Part shown: piece after piece, positions 1 through 9,953 of the stretch
How the letters are laid out: every line of letters starts with the position of its first letter
Numbering within the stretch: the first letter of the stretch is position 1
Source: Massilibacteroides vaginae
GTDB taxonomy: Bacteria > Bacteroidota > Bacteroidia > Bacteroidales > Tannerellaceae
Assembly: GCF_900178525.1 (NCBI RefSeq)
Contig: NZ_FXDJ01000009.1
Coordinates: 642,263 to 706,262, forward strand
Direction: 5' to 3'
Length of the DNA: 64,000 bases
Position numbers and translations under genes: made by a program
The notes under the pieces: generated by a model
The model's input: the letters and a program-made list of their open reading frames with translations, nothing else
Database searches by the model: none
Told to the model about the DNA's origin: nothing

Positions 1-1
1 G

Positions 2-2674
2 GTTGATGGTGTTCCCGGAGGTACGGTTAACCCCAACAACATTGAATCTATGACTATTCTTAAAGATGCTGCTGCTCAAGCGATTTATGGTACAAGAGCA
101 GCCAATGGTGTAATTCTCGTCACCACGAAAAGCGGAAAGAAAAGTCAGAAAACACAGATAAACATCAATGTAAAATCCGGAATTGTAAAAAATGCTAATC
201 ATTATAAAATGCTAAACACTAAAGAGTATGGAGAAATGCTTTGGTTGCAAGCTAAAAATGATGGTATTTCCGATTATTCACATCCATTATACGGATCTGG
301 ATCAACTCCTGATATCCCCGATTATATTTTTCCAAATCGTGGAGTTAATGTTGATGAAAGTTTATACGATAATTTAATGATTGAAGAGGATGGAACAGAC
401 ACCTATTTAATAACTAAAGCAAATAAAGAGGGAACCGACTGGTTGAGAGAAATAGAACGTACAGCTCAGATACATGACATATCAATGGATGTTAGTGGTG
501 GTAGCGAAAATACGGTATATGCGTTTCAGTTAGGTTATCTGAAACAAGAAGGAGTATTAAAATACACAGGCTACGATCGGTATAATCTTCAATCAAATGT
601 AACATCTGATGTAACAAAATGGTTACAAGTAGGGGAGAATTTAGGTATCACTTACTCCGAACGTTACGGAAATGACACAAATAATGCGGAAGATTCGCCA
701 ATCTCATGGGCCTATCGTATGCAGCCAATTATTCCTGTTCATGACATTGCAGGGAATTATGCGGGTACAAGAGTTGGAGGAAACTCAGGAAATGCAAGAA
801 ATCCTCTTTTCTTATTAGATACAGATCAGAATGATATGAGAAAAAAAATGAACATAAGCGGTAGCGTTTTTGCAAAAATCACTCCTCTTGAAGGTTTATC
901 ACTTAAAACATTATTTGGGTTTAATTATATGTCTTATAATGTAAAAGACATCAACTATGTTGAAAAGGCTTTCGCAGAAAGAGGAAAGTATGATTATCTT
1001 TACAGAACAAATCAATTTTCAAAGCAATGGAACTGGACAAACACGGCAGAGTACACAAAAATGATTGGTGCGCACTCTATCACCGCAATGTTAGGAACAG
1101 AAGCTGTCGCTTATGATTTCAATGAAACCAAAGCCGAACGATACAACTTCACACTGAAAGATCCATCTTATATTGAACTTAACACAGGCGTAGCTGGTCA
1201 AGTAAATAGCGGTTATCTAACCGAATGGAGTTTATTCTCTATTTTTGGTAGAGTAAACTATGCTTATGATAATAAGTATTTATTTGAAGGAGTAGTAAGA
1301 CGAGATGGTTCTTCTCGCTTTGGGGGTAATAATAAGTATGGAACTTTCCCAGCATTCTCAGTTGGTTGGAGAATCTCAAATGAGCCATTTATGGCTTCAA
1401 CCCGAAATTGGTTAGATGCGCTAAAAATTCGTGGGGGATTTGGTATAACCGGAAATGACCAAGTTGGAAGTAATTACAACAGCTATACACAATATGCATT
1501 TGATTTAGGAAAATCATTTTATCCATTAACCGGAGACAACGGCAGTCAAGGAAATACTGGCTTTTTGCAGAAAACATTCGGTAATGACAACGTAAAATGG
1601 GAAACAACTAAAACAACTAATATTGGTCTTGATGCAACACTATTCCAAAGCCTCACATTTAATCTTGACATTTGGCAGAGACGTACTACTGATATGCTTT
1701 ATCCGAAAGCTATACCGCATGTATTGGGACAAGCTACAGCACCATCAGTCAACGTAGGTGAAATGAGTAATAAAGGTTTTGATTTTGAGATCGGATATAG
1801 TGGGGAGGCTTTAGCTAAAGAACTTAATTATTTTGTTAGTTTAAATGTGTCTCATTACAAGAATAAAATTGAATCATTATCTGGATCAGCTGATGAATTT
1901 TTGGAAGGGAGCGGCTTCCGCGAACAATACTATACAAGAAGTCAGCAAGGTACAGCATTCCCCGAGTTTTATGGTTATGTTGTAGATGGAATTTTTCAGA
2001 CTCAAGAGGAAGCTAACGCTTGGCCAGTTGCTTTTGGAGAAAACGGAACTTATAACAAACCTGGTCATTATAAATATCGTGACATTAGCGGTCCGGATGG
2101 AAAACCTGATGGTGTTATAAATGCCTATGACCGAACATACATCGGCTCTCCCCATCCTAAATTTGTTACCGGACTTAATTTCTCTGTTGAATACAAGAAT
2201 TTTGATCTAAGCGGTCAATTATTTGCAAGCTATGGCAATAAGATGGTTAATTACGTAAGACGTTTTATTGACTTCGCTCAATTTAATGGAGGACGTAGCC
2301 ATGACAGATTGTATAATTCATGGGGTAGCCCATATTTATCAGATAATTCAAAAGCTAAACTTCCAATAGCAGAAGGAAATGACACACAAAGTCAAGTGCC
2401 GTCAACTGCTTTTATTGAAGACGCATCATATTTGCGTTTAAGGAACCTACAATTAGGATACAATTTAGGAAATCTTCTAAAAGTAAAAGGCATAAGCAGT
2501 TTACGTATATATGCTCAAGTAACAAATCTATTCACTATAACCAATTATTCAGGATTAGATCCGGAAGTTAATATTACAGGTTCCGACAAGACTGCAGGTT
2601 CGAACTTAGGAATAGATTCAGGAGCTTGGCCAACACCAAGACAATATATGTTTGGACTTAATGTTGGGTTTTAA
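2..2674 (+). CDS. SusC-like TonB-dependent outer-membrane receptor (5' partial)
   Basis: The reading frame is open from base 2 (VDGVPGGTVNPNNIESM), so the gene begins before the window and the ATG at position 50 is internal. What remains is the end of the plug domain (ILKDAAAQAIYGTRAANGVI, the SusC signature that follows the 'VDG' strand) and the whole TonB-dependent beta-barrel, ending in an aromatic residue (NVGF) as outer-membrane barrels do. Together with the SusD lipoprotein 34 bases downstream it should form a TonB-driven importer for oligosaccharides or peptides. The missing part would hold the signal peptide, the carboxypeptidase-regulatory-like domain and the TonB box. No enzyme gene that would reveal the substrate lies next to the pair inside the window. 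The DNA is clearly AT-richer than the trp region. Confidence 0.95.
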   Translation, partial: VDGVPGGTVNPNNIESMTILKDAAAQAIYGTRAANGVILVTTKSGKKSQKTQININVKSGIVKNANHYKMLNTKEYGEMLWLQAKNDGISDYSHPLYGSGSTPDIPDYIFPNRGVNVDESLYDNLMIEEDGTDTYLITKANKEGTDWLREIERTAQIHDISMDVSGGSENTVYAFQLGYLKQEGVLKYTGYDRYNLQSNVTSDVTKWLQVGENLGITYSERYGNDTNNAEDSPISWAYRMQPIIPVHDIAGNYAGTRVGGNSGNARNPLFLLDTDQNDMRKKMNISGSVFAKITPLEGLSLKTLFGFNYMSYNVKDINYVEKAFAERGKYDYLYRTNQFSKQWNWTNTAEYTKMIGAHSITAMLGTEAVAYDFNETKAERYNFTLKDPSYIELNTGVAGQVNSGYLTEWSLFSIFGRVNYAYDNKYLFEGVVRRDGSSRFGGNNKYGTFPAFSVGWRISNEPFMASTRNWLDALKIRGGFGITGNDQVGSNYNSYTQYAFDLGKSFYPLTGDNGSQGNTGFLQKTFGNDNVKWETTKTTNIGLDATLFQSLTFNLDIWQRRTTDMLYPKAIPHVLGQATAPSVNVGEMSNKGFDFEIGYSGEALAKELNYFVSLNVSHYKNKIESLSGSADEFLEGSGFREQYYTRSQQGTAFPEFYGYVVDGIFQTQEEANAWPVAFGENGTYNKPGHYKYRDISGPDGKPDGVINAYDRTYIGSPHPKFVTGLNFSVEYKNFDLSGQLFASYGNKMVNYVRRFIDFAQFNGGRSHDRLYNSWGSPYLSDNSKAKLPIAEGNDTQSQVPSTAFIEDASYLRLRNLQLGYNLGNLLKVKGISSLRIYAQVTNLFTITNYSGLDPEVNITGSDKTAGSNLGIDSGAWPTPRQYMFGLNVGF

Positions 2675-2708
2675 TTAATTCTTTTTATTTACTTTAAAAT
2701 ATATACAG

Positions 2709-4460
2709 ATGAAAAATATATTGTCTTTAACACAAGCTGTATTGCTAATCGGGTGTATGCTTTTACCTTGTTCATGTGATGACTTTCTGACAAAAGAGCC
2801 ACCGGGGGTCGCATCCGGAGCTGCGCTTGAAACAGATCAGGGAGTAGAAAGTCTTTTAGTCGGTGCGTATGCCGCTCTTCGAGGAGAAGGACGTTTTGGA
2901 GGAGCAATGGGAACAGACTGGACTTATGGAAGTGGCGCTTCAGACGACTGTTATAAAGGAACAGAGTCTGGAGACCAAACGAACTTCAACGATGTGGAGA
3001 GATATACAGTTTTACCTACGAATGCTTATATGGCTGAAAGATGGAGAGACTGTTACAATGGTGTTGCTAGAAGTAATAAAGTATTAGAATTCCTAAAGGT
3101 TGCCCAAAAAGGCAGCAGTCCATTTACAGAAGAACGAGCCAAACAAGTAGAAGCTGAGGCTAAATTCTTAAGAGCATGGTTTCATTTTCAGGCTAATAAG
3201 ATATTCAAGACTATTCCTTATATAAAAACTTTAGAGGAGTTAGGAGGTGTTAAACCAGAAGATGTTCCGAATAAAGATGCCGGATGGGACGAGATAGAAA
3301 ATGACTTACAATTCGCTATTGACAATTTACCTGAAGACAAATTTCCAGGTCAACCAGGGCGTGCAATAAAATATTCTGCTATGGCAGTAAAAGCACATGC
3401 TCATATGTATCAAAACGAATTAGATCAGGCAAAAGTACTATTGGATCAGATTATCCAGAGTAATAAATACAAATTAGTAGCAAATTACTTTGACAACTTC
3501 GACGAGAGAACTGAAAACAACGAAGAGTCTATCTTTGAAATTCAATGCTCTGCAAGTCCTGTAAATAAAACATCAATGCTGTTAGCCGGTCCTGTGATGC
3601 ATCAATCGGGTGGTGGAGCTGCTCTTGGTTGGGGCTTTTATCAACCCTCACAAACACTGGTAGATGCCTATCAGGTAGAAGATAACGGATTACCTATATT
3701 AGATATTACAAAAAGAAAAACAATTAAAAATGATATGGGAATCGAAAGTACTGAGGAGTTTACACCAACAGATCAATTAGTAGATTTACGACTAGACTGG
3801 ACTGTATCTCGACGCGGTGTTGACTTCTTAGGTTGGGGAATCTGTGAAGGACGTTCATGGGTTAGAGCACAAGAAAACGGCGGACCGTATATGACGAAAA
3901 AATTCATGCATTTCAGTGAATCTCAAGCTTCTCAGAACGGAAGTGGATTTGACAATAATCGGAATTTCAGAATGTATCGTTACTCACATGTTCTTCTATG
4001 GAGAGCGGAATGTGCTGTTGAAGAAGGAGATCTTACTAAAGCTCGGGAATTAGTTAATCAAATCCGGAACAGAGTTAAGACAAGCAATCCTGTTATGGGA
4101 TTATGTAAAACAACAAAGTTTTCAGGAGGAAATATTGAAGTTGAATGGGACAAGCCGGCAGCAAACTATAAAACAGAACCTTATCCGGATAATCATTCAG
4201 CCTTTTCATCAAAAGAGAATGCACGTGAAGCTGTCAGAATGGAAATACGCCTTGAGTTCGCAACTGAAGGACAAAGATTCTTTGATTTAAGACGTTGGGG
4301 TAATGACATTGAAGTATTGAATGACTATATAAAACGTGATGGTACTTTCAGGATTTTCATGCATGGAGCTAAGTATACAGATAAAAACAGGTATTGGCCA
4401 ATACCTCAAGCTCAGTTAGACATACAACCTGCATTAACGCAGAACCCTGATTATTTATAA
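2709..4460 (+). CDS. SusD/RagB-family surface lipoprotein
   Basis: A 583-residue SusD homologue, the substrate-binding lid of the SusC barrel encoded just upstream. The N-terminus is a lipoprotein signal peptide with a cysteine in LLPCSCDDFL, followed by acidic residues as is usual for surface-exported Bacteroidetes lipoproteins. The helical TPR-like core (AEAKFLRAWFHFQANKIF) and the C-terminal RagB/SusD motif (EIRLEFATEGQRFFDLRRWG) are plain to see. The protein ends in the typical ALTQNPDYL. It is co-transcribed with the SusC gene, and a strong hairpin follows the stop codon. The ligand cannot be told from sequence. Confidence 0.95.
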   Translation: MKNILSLTQAVLLIGCMLLPCSCDDFLTKEPPGVASGAALETDQGVESLLVGAYAALRGEGRFGGAMGTDWTYGSGASDDCYKGTESGDQTNFNDVERYTVLPTNAYMAERWRDCYNGVARSNKVLEFLKVAQKGSSPFTEERAKQVEAEAKFLRAWFHFQANKIFKTIPYIKTLEELGGVKPEDVPNKDAGWDEIENDLQFAIDNLPEDKFPGQPGRAIKYSAMAVKAHAHMYQNELDQAKVLLDQIIQSNKYKLVANYFDNFDERTENNEESIFEIQCSASPVNKTSMLLAGPVMHQSGGGAALGWGFYQPSQTLVDAYQVEDNGLPILDITKRKTIKNDMGIESTEEFTPTDQLVDLRLDWTVSRRGVDFLGWGICEGRSWVRAQENGGPYMTKKFMHFSESQASQNGSGFDNNRNFRMYRYSHVLLWRAECAVEEGDLTKARELVNQIRNRVKTSNPVMGLCKTTKFSGGNIEVEWDKPAANYKTEPYPDNHSAFSSKENAREAVRMEIRLEFATEGQRFFDLRRWGNDIEVLNDYIKRDGTFRIFMHGAKYTDKNRYWPIPQAQLDIQPALTQNPDYL

Positions 4461-4496
4461 GAAAACACTTTTTAGTGATTTTATATAGACTAAGAC

Positions 4497-4556
4497 AAAA
4501 GTGTCTGTAAAGTAGAAAAACCAAACATGGAGAAACTACTTTACAGACACTTTTTC
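4497..4556 (+). terminator. Intrinsic terminator after susD
   Basis: A perfect 19-bp inverted repeat (left arm 4497-4515, right arm 4536-4554) with a 20-nt loop, running into a T-rich stretch. It closes the susC-susD transcription unit. The stem is A/T-flanked but has a GTGTCTGTAAAG core, so it should fold stably. Confidence 0.8.
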
Positions 4557-4654
4557 ATCTAACAATATGTCATTTATTAAAAAAACACTATTTTTGACCA
4601 TTAACCGTTCCAAGGACAAGTAAACTTTAATAAATAATGTTTAAATTTAAGTAC

Positions 4655-4722
4655 TTGGTTACTTACTTGATTACTTGATTACTTGAATACTTGATTACTT
4701 GATTACTTGATTACTTACTTAG
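4655..4722 (+). repeat. Octamer tandem repeat (TTGATTAC) upstream of the aquaporin gene
   Basis: Seven copies of an 8-bp unit, nearly all TTGATTAC, with variants TTGGTTAC and TTGAATAC and one half unit (TTAC) after the first copy. The array ends 22 bases before the aquaporin start codon, so it occupies the expected promoter position, and no clear TAnnTTTG -7 element was found between it and the gene. An octamer array could change length by slippage and alter promoter spacing. The repeat is directly visible; a regulatory role is inference. Confidence 0.85.
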
Positions 4723-4744
4723 TATTAACAAAAAGAGATTAAAC

Positions 4745-5419
4745 ATGAAGAAGTATTTTGCTGAATTATTGGGTACTATGGTACTCGTGCTTATGGGATG
4801 TGGTAGCGCCGTTTTTGCAGGTGCAGGTCAGCCTTTCGCGGCTGTTGGAACGCTTGGAGTAGCTTTTGCCTTTGGTCTATCGGTGGTTGCCATGGCCTAT
4901 ACTATTGGAAAGATATCCGGTTGTCACATTAACCCGGCTATAACGCTGGGGATGTTGGTTGCAAACAAAATTTCAGCGAAAGACGCTGCGGGCTATATTG
5001 TTTTTCAGGTTATCGGCGCGGTTATCGGATCGGCTATTCTTTTCTTATTAGCTCAAAATTCGGGTTCGACAACCACTTTGACCGGTGCTAACGGTTATAC
5101 GGATCTGACTCAGGCCTTTGTTGCAGAGGCTGTGTTTACCTTTATTTTCTTACTTGTTGTTTTTGGATCTACTTCAAAAGGAGCAGCTAATAACTTCGCG
5201 GGATTAGCAATTGGTCTTGCATTGGTATTGATCCACATTGTTTGTATTCCTATCACAGGTACATCCGTTAATCCGGCTCGTAGTATTGGTCCGGCATTGT
5301 TTGAAGGAGGTGCAGCACTTTCACAACTTTGGTTGTTCATCGTAGCTCCGTCTATTGGTGCTATCCTTGCTGCGTTTACGTGGAAGGCTATCGACACAGA
5401 ACCGGAAACCGGTAAATAA
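4745..5419 (+). CDS. aqpZ: Aquaporin Z-type water channel
   Basis: A 224-residue major intrinsic protein with six membrane segments and the two pore motifs NPA (63-65) and NPAR (176-179). The selectivity-filter residues match the water-specific AqpZ set: Phe43, His164, Thr173 and Arg179, each at the spacing seen in E. coli AqpZ. The wide filter of glycerol facilitators is therefore unlikely. It should conduct water across the inner membrane during osmotic shifts. It is a single-gene unit, with an octamer repeat array in front and a strong terminator behind. The start ATG follows a purine-rich AAAAAGAG. Confidence 0.93.
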   Translation: MKKYFAELLGTMVLVLMGCGSAVFAGAGQPFAAVGTLGVAFAFGLSVVAMAYTIGKISGCHINPAITLGMLVANKISAKDAAGYIVFQVIGAVIGSAILFLLAQNSGSTTTLTGANGYTDLTQAFVAEAVFTFIFLLVVFGSTSKGAANNFAGLAIGLALVLIHIVCIPITGTSVNPARSIGPALFEGGAALSQLWLFIVAPSIGAILAAFTWKAIDTEPETGK

Positions 5420-5437
5420 AATATATTTTATATAAGT

Positions 5438-5476
5438 ACACGGGCAAACTTTACTTCAAGTTTGCCCGTGTTTTTT
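5438..5476 (+). terminator. Intrinsic terminator after aqpZ
   Basis: A 14-bp perfect stem (5438-5451 with 5458-5471), a 6-nt loop and a run of T. It ends the aquaporin transcript and lies between convergent genes, so it may also act on the alcohol dehydrogenase transcript from the other strand, where the T-run is weaker. Confidence 0.85.
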
Positions 5477-5482
5477 ATTTTA

Positions 5483-6625
5483 TTACAAACAAGATCTCAG
5501 AATTTTGGCTGCCATAGCACCGTCAACATTTCGACCTTCACCAAAAGCGACATTACGTTCGTTAAAGCGACGTTCTATCTCAACAATTGTATCTTCTCCT
5601 ACATTTACTTCTCCGAGACGTGTTGCTAATCCGATATTACGGAAAAACTCTTCGGTTTTACGAATAGCCAGATCAGCATTATCACTCATGTTGCCAATAG
5701 AAATGTCCCAAACTCGTTCTCCATACTGAACTAACTTTTCTTTTTTCTGTTCCATCAGTACACGTAATGTACCCGGTAATAGGATGGCGAGCGTTTGTCC
5801 GTGTGTGATTCCGTGTAAAGCCGTCAATTCATGTCCGATCATATGCGTAGCCCAGTCTGACGTTACGCCCATAGATATAAAATCATTGAGGGCCATAGTC
5901 GCTGTAAGCATAAAATCCGCCATTAAATCATAGTTTGTTTTGTCTTCTTTGATCTTCGGAGCTATTTCCACCAAGGTAGACAAAAGCCCCTCGGCCCAAC
6001 GGTCCATTACGCGGGATTGTCCGGGAGTAGTCATATATTGCTCCATCACATGCACAAACGTATCCGCTAAACCACAAGCCACCTGAAAGTCGGGCAATGT
6101 AAATGTTGTTTCAGGATCTAAAATAGAAAATTGAGGGAAATTACTGTAGAAAGGGTATTTCTCCTTCGTTTCGTGGCGCGAGATAACAGCTCCGCTATTC
6201 ATTTCAGAACCGGTTGCCGGCAAGGTGAGCACGGTTCCCAAAGGAACAGTTTCGGCCGAATATCCTTTCTTTACCAAATCCCACGCGTCGCCTTCGTAAA
6301 GCAGACCTGCGGAAATTAGTTTTGTTCCGTCGATAACAGAGCCACCGCCTACCGCTAATAGAAAATCCACGTTCTTTTCTTTCCCTAAATCAATAGCCTT
6401 ACGCAGGGTTTCAATCGACGGGTTGGGTTCTATTCCCCAAAATTCGGTTACTTCATATCCTTTCAAGGCAGTAATAACCTGATCATAAACACCATTTTTC
6501 TTTACACTTCCGCCACCAAATGTAATTAGAATACGCTTGCCCGAGGGTATTTGCTTAGATAGCTTAGCAATTGTACCCTTTCCAAAAATTAAGCGCGTCG
6601 TATTCTGAAAGCTAAAATTGTTCAT
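5483..6625 (-). CDS. yqhD: Iron-containing NAD(P)H-dependent alcohol/aldehyde dehydrogenase (YqhD/BDH type)
   Basis: A 380-residue type III (metal-dependent) alcohol dehydrogenase. The nucleotide-binding GGGSVKKNG (37-45) is the signature of the YqhD/butanol dehydrogenase branch, followed by GGGSVIDG (93-100). The four metal ligands are Asp188, His192, His261 and His275, with the same spacing as in YqhD. It is cytoplasmic and likely reduces short-chain aldehydes with NADPH. It sits 55 bases after the trp operon on the same strand, but a good -7 element in that gap suggests its own promoter, so it is probably not a trp gene. The physiological substrate is unknown. Confidence 0.9.
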   Translation of the reverse strand: MNNFSFQNTTRLIFGKGTIAKLSKQIPSGKRILITFGGGSVKKNGVYDQVITALKGYEVTEFWGIEPNPSIETLRKAIDLGKEKNVDFLLAVGGGSVIDGTKLISAGLLYEGDAWDLVKKGYSAETVPLGTVLTLPATGSEMNSGAVISRHETKEKYPFYSNFPQFSILDPETTFTLPDFQVACGLADTFVHVMEQYMTTPGQSRVMDRWAEGLLSTLVEIAPKIKEDKTNYDLMADFMLTATMALNDFISMGVTSDWATHMIGHELTALHGITHGQTLAILLPGTLRVLMEQKKEKLVQYGERVWDISIGNMSDNADLAIRKTEEFFRNIGLATRLGEVNVGEDTIVEIERRFNERNVAFGEGRNVDGAMAAKILRSCL

Positions 6626-6649
6626 CGTAGTTTTTTAAAGTTATTTTCC

Positions 6650-6657
6650 CAAAGTTA
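6650..6657 (-). promoter_or_regulatory. Putative -7 element for yqhD
   Basis: The minus strand reads TAACTTTG, matching the Bacteroidetes -7 consensus TAnnTTTG, 24 bases before the yqhD start. No clear -33 TTTG lies 19-21 bases upstream, so the call rests on the -7 box and position alone. Confidence 0.45.
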
Positions 6658-6680
6658 GCCCTTTTTCTGAAAAAATCACT

Positions 6681-8102
6681 TCACTTTAGTCCCAGATCAG
6701 TCAACAGTCTTTGCACGGCGGCTTTAGGGCTTGATTCGGAAGCCAACAACTGTACAAACCGACTACCCACAATCACGCCCGAAGCATGGGCAGAAGCAGC
6801 ATCATAAGTAGCTTTATTGCTTATGCCGAAACCAACTAAACGTGGAGTGGAAAGATTCATCTCGTTGATACGACGGAAATAATCTTGCTTTTGTTCGTCG
6901 AAACTTTTTTGTGCACCTGTTGTTGCCGCGCTCGATACCATATAAATAAAGCCGCTTGTATTTCTGTCGATCAAACGGATACGCTCTTCGGACGTTTCCG
7001 GTGTAATGAGCATGATCACACGTATGTTGTAGGTTTCCGCGATCGCTTTATAATCGGCCATATAATCGGCGTAGGGAAGATCGGGAATGATTACTCCGTC
7101 AACACCCACTTCGTTGCACGAACGACAAAAGTTTTCAAAACCGTATTGCATGATCGGATTCAGATAACCCATCAACACAATAGGAATATGTATTTCGTTT
7201 CGCGCATCTTTCAATTGTGAAAAAAGAAGCTTCAAGCTCATTCCGTTATGCAATGCTTGTGTAGCGGCAGCTTGTATCACAACACCATCCGCCATCGGGT
7301 CTGAGAAAGGAATGCCGACTTCTACCATATCGATTCCTTCAGCCTGTAATTCCCGTAATACAGGCATTGTATCGTTCAGCTTAGGATAGCCGGCCGTAAA
7401 ATAAACGGAAAGTATTCCTTCTTGTTTCGTTTCAAATAAATGATCTATTCTGTTCATGCTTTTCTTTTTATAGTTCGTAATAAACTGACGCAGCGCATCA
7501 CTGTTTTTATGGGCCGGAGCAACTTCGAAGCCACTATTTAAATCGATCCCGGCAAAGCGGGAGTGACTAAACTGGCGCAGGGTTAATAAACTTTCAGGAC
7601 GGATACCGCCACTGAGCAGGAAAGGTGTTTCGCCTGTGTAGGCCGAAAGTACGCTCCAATCAAATGATTGTCCTGAACCGCCATAGCTTTCACATTTGGT
7701 ATCGAACAAGAAGTAGTCCGCACGACCTTCGTACTCTTTTGTTACCTCCAGATCGCTCACACCGGCTATGGAGAATGCCTTTATTACGGCCAATCCCCGT
7801 TTTTGCAGCGCATAGCAAATGTCCGGTGATTCATTTCCGTGCAATTGCAGATAATCCAGTTGATAGGCATTCGCAATGTCCAGCATTTGTTCAAGCGGTG
7901 CATCCACAAATACACCTACCTTCTTTATCCGTCGATCCGCGTGATAGAACTTTTCTTTTAATTCACGGCTACCCTCTCCTACGTAACGGGAAGAACGGGG
8001 ATAGAAAATCAGTCCTAACCAGTCTGCTCCCGCTTCTATAACTCGCCCGATATTAGCAGGATCGCGCATGCCACACACTTTGATGATTGGGTTAGTTGCC
8101 AT
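6681..8102 (-). CDS. trpF/trpA: TrpF-TrpA fusion: phosphoribosylanthranilate isomerase / tryptophan synthase alpha chain
   Basis: One 473-residue frame covers two trp enzymes that are normally separate. Residues 1-210 are TrpF: KVCGMRD with the catalytic Cys10, LHGNE at 88-92, the catalytic acid Asp134 in LFDTK, and LSGGIRP. After a lysine-rich joint (YKKKS) residues 216-473 are a full-length TrpA starting at its own Met216, with catalytic Glu261 and Asp272 in [13 protein letters not shown]. Both halves look intact, so both reactions (PRA to CdRP; indole-glycerol phosphate to indole plus GAP) should be catalysed. Met216 (codon at 7455-7457) could also serve as an internal start. The gene overlaps trpC by 11 bases and ends the operon. 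A one-base error in the A-rich joint could create an artificial fusion. Confidence 0.93.
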   Translation of the reverse strand: MATNPIIKVCGMRDPANIGRVIEAGADWLGLIFYPRSSRYVGEGSRELKEKFYHADRRIKKVGVFVDAPLEQMLDIANAYQLDYLQLHGNESPDICYALQKRGLAVIKAFSIAGVSDLEVTKEYEGRADYFLFDTKCESYGGSGQSFDWSVLSAYTGETPFLLSGGIRPESLLTLRQFSHSRFAGIDLNSGFEVAPAHKNSDALRQFITNYKKKSMNRIDHLFETKQEGILSVYFTAGYPKLNDTMPVLRELQAEGIDMVEVGIPFSDPMADGVVIQAAATQALHNGMSLKLLFSQLKDARNEIHIPIVLMGYLNPIMQYGFENFCRSCNEVGVDGVIIPDLPYADYMADYKAIAETYNIRVIMLITPETSEERIRLIDRNTSGFIYMVSSAATTGAQKSFDEQKQDYFRRINEMNLSTPRLVGFGISNKATYDAASAHASGVIVGSRFVQLLASESSPKAAVQRLLTDLGLK

Positions 8103-8910
8103 GGGTAATATCTTTTATCAGATTATTCAACTCATTGCCGGGCTGTGCTCCGCGCATAAAAGTTTCTCCGATCAGGAATCCACGGAATCCAACGGCACGC
8201 AATCTTTGCAGCATGGCGGCGTCTTTCAGTCCGCTTTCGGAAATCAGCAGCGGATTCAGGTCTTTCTGCTTGCTTAACACCCGCATCTTCTCCGCCAGAC
8301 GGAACGAGTTTTCTACATCGGTATGAAAAGAACCAAGGTTACGGTTGTTCACACCCAGCATATCCACGTCTTTGTTCAGATGTTCCAATTCTTCTTCACT
8401 GTGTACTTCGAGCAACACTTCTAAGTCAAGGCTATGCGCCAATTCGGCAAACTCCGCGCATTGGGCCGGAGTCAGCACGGCGGCAATCAGCAACACAGCA
8501 TCAGCCCCCATTACTTTAGCCTGATATAGCTGGTAGGGATCAATGATAAAGTCTTTTCGCAAAAGCGGCAACCGAACTAAGCCACGTGCCGTTTGCAAAT
8601 CGCCCAGCGCACCACCGAAAAATTCGCCGTCGGTTAACACCGAACAGGCGGCGGCTCCTGCCGATTCGTATGCCGGAACAACTTCATGCACAGCCGCTTT
8701 CGGGTGCAACCAGCCTTTAGAAGGCGACTTACGTTTGAACTCGGCAATGATTCCCGAAGGGGACGCTTCCAAAGAGGCACGCATAGAAACGGTAGACCGG
8801 TCAATCCGTTCATGCCCCAACGCGAGTAATGTTCCCAGGCTAACGGCCTGCTTCTGGCGGTCTACTTCCACGCGTTTATTTGCAATTATATTTTGTAGTA
8901 TATCTCTCAT
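8092..8910 (-). CDS. trpC: Indole-3-glycerol-phosphate synthase
   Basis: A 272-residue TIM barrel that closes CdRP to indole-3-glycerol phosphate, the fourth step of tryptophan synthesis. Diagnostic motifs are [11 protein letters not shown] (56-66, catalytic lysine), [19 protein letters not shown] and ISESG. It lies 3 bases after trpD and overlaps trpFA by 11 bases, so translation is probably coupled. It is a stand-alone TrpC, unlike the TrpC-TrpF fusion of enterobacteria; here TrpF is instead joined to TrpA. Confidence 0.97.
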   Translation of the reverse strand: MRDILQNIIANKRVEVDRQKQAVSLGTLLALGHERIDRSTVSMRASLEASPSGIIAEFKRKSPSKGWLHPKAAVHEVVPAYESAGAAACSVLTDGEFFGGALGDLQTARGLVRLPLLRKDFIIDPYQLYQAKVMGADAVLLIAAVLTPAQCAEFAELAHSLDLEVLLEVHSEEELEHLNKDVDMLGVNNRNLGSFHTDVENSFRLAEKMRVLSKQKDLNPLLISESGLKDAAMLQRLRAVGFRGFLIGETFMRGAQPGNELNNLIKDITHGN

Positions 8911-8913
8911 CTT

Positions 8914-9909
8914 TCAACGGTTTATTTCTATAAACTTACGAAAAGTTTCCATTGCCCGTCCGCTTTCCAACGATTCACGTGCCTCGGCAATGCAATCTTC
9001 TATCTTTTTTTCCGGACAAATCACCTGGATGGCAAAGGCCGCATTTATGATCACACAATTCTTTTGAGGCTCGGTAGCCACGTTGCGCAACACATTATCA
9101 AATATCCGTGCCGCCTCTTCGGGTGTATCTCCCCCCAATAGGTCTGATTCGCCACAACGGGCAAAGCCAAGCGATTCGGGCGAATATACTTTTTCTTTTT
9201 CCGGCATGGCAACCTTAAACTCGGCAGTCAGCGAAATCTCGTCATAGCCGTCCAGACTGTGAACTACGGCAAAGCGTGTTTCGCTTACCTGATACGTATA
9301 ACTATAAAGCCGCAATAACGGCAAACTGTACACACCCAACAGTTGATAAGCAGGAATCACCGGATTAACCAACGGACCAAGCATGTTAAAAAAACTGCGC
9401 ACACCCAGACTTTTACGTACCGGAGCCACAGCCTTGAGTGCCGGATTAAACAAAGGAGCATGTAAATAAGCAATTCCCGAAGCATCCATAGAACGACGTA
9501 GCTGATCTATGCTATTTGTAAATTTCACCCCGTGATTTTCCATCACATTACTGGCTCCGCTTACCGAAGTAGCTCCATAGTTTCCGTGTTTCACCACCTG
9601 ATAGCCTGCTCCGGCAACTACAACACAAGCCGCAGTACTAACGTTGAAGGTGTTTTTGCCATCCCCTCCCGTTCCGACAATGTCAATAGGCTTGTATTCG
9701 GACAGATCCACCGGCACGCGCAAATCCAACAAAGCTTCCCGAAAGCCGGTTAGTTCTTCAACCGAAATATTCCGCATCAAAAAAACCGTGATCAGGCTCG
9801 CTATCTGAGCATCATTATATGCCCCCGAAGCGATATTTTGCAATATCCGACGCGCCTCATCCTTGCCCAGATATTGATGTTCGAACAATTTATATAATGT
9901 ATCTTTCAT
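8914..9909 (-). CDS. trpD: Anthranilate phosphoribosyltransferase
   Basis: A 331-residue TrpD that transfers phosphoribose from PRPP to anthranilate. The PRPP-binding loop GTGGDGKNTFNVST (79-92), the KHGN motif (107-110) and SGASNVME are all present, and the length is normal for the family. There is no N-terminal glutamine-amidotransferase domain, because TrpG is encoded separately 44 bases upstream. Confidence 0.97.
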   Translation of the reverse strand: MKDTLYKLFEHQYLGKDEARRILQNIASGAYNDAQIASLITVFLMRNISVEELTGFREALLDLRVPVDLSEYKPIDIVGTGGDGKNTFNVSTAACVVVAGAGYQVVKHGNYGATSVSGASNVMENHGVKFTNSIDQLRRSMDASGIAYLHAPLFNPALKAVAPVRKSLGVRSFFNMLGPLVNPVIPAYQLLGVYSLPLLRLYSYTYQVSETRFAVVHSLDGYDEISLTAEFKVAMPEKEKVYSPESLGFARCGESDLLGGDTPEEAARIFDNVLRNVATEPQKNCVIINAAFAIQVICPEKKIEDCIAEARESLESGRAMETFRKFIEINR

Positions 9910-9953
9910 ACGATTATCGTTTTTTGATTTTACTTACTCATCAAAAGCCCTGA

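Noticed and set aside
4655-4722. Octamer array as a CRISPR-like repeat
   Set aside because: Units are contiguous 8-mers without spacers, and no cas gene is in the window.
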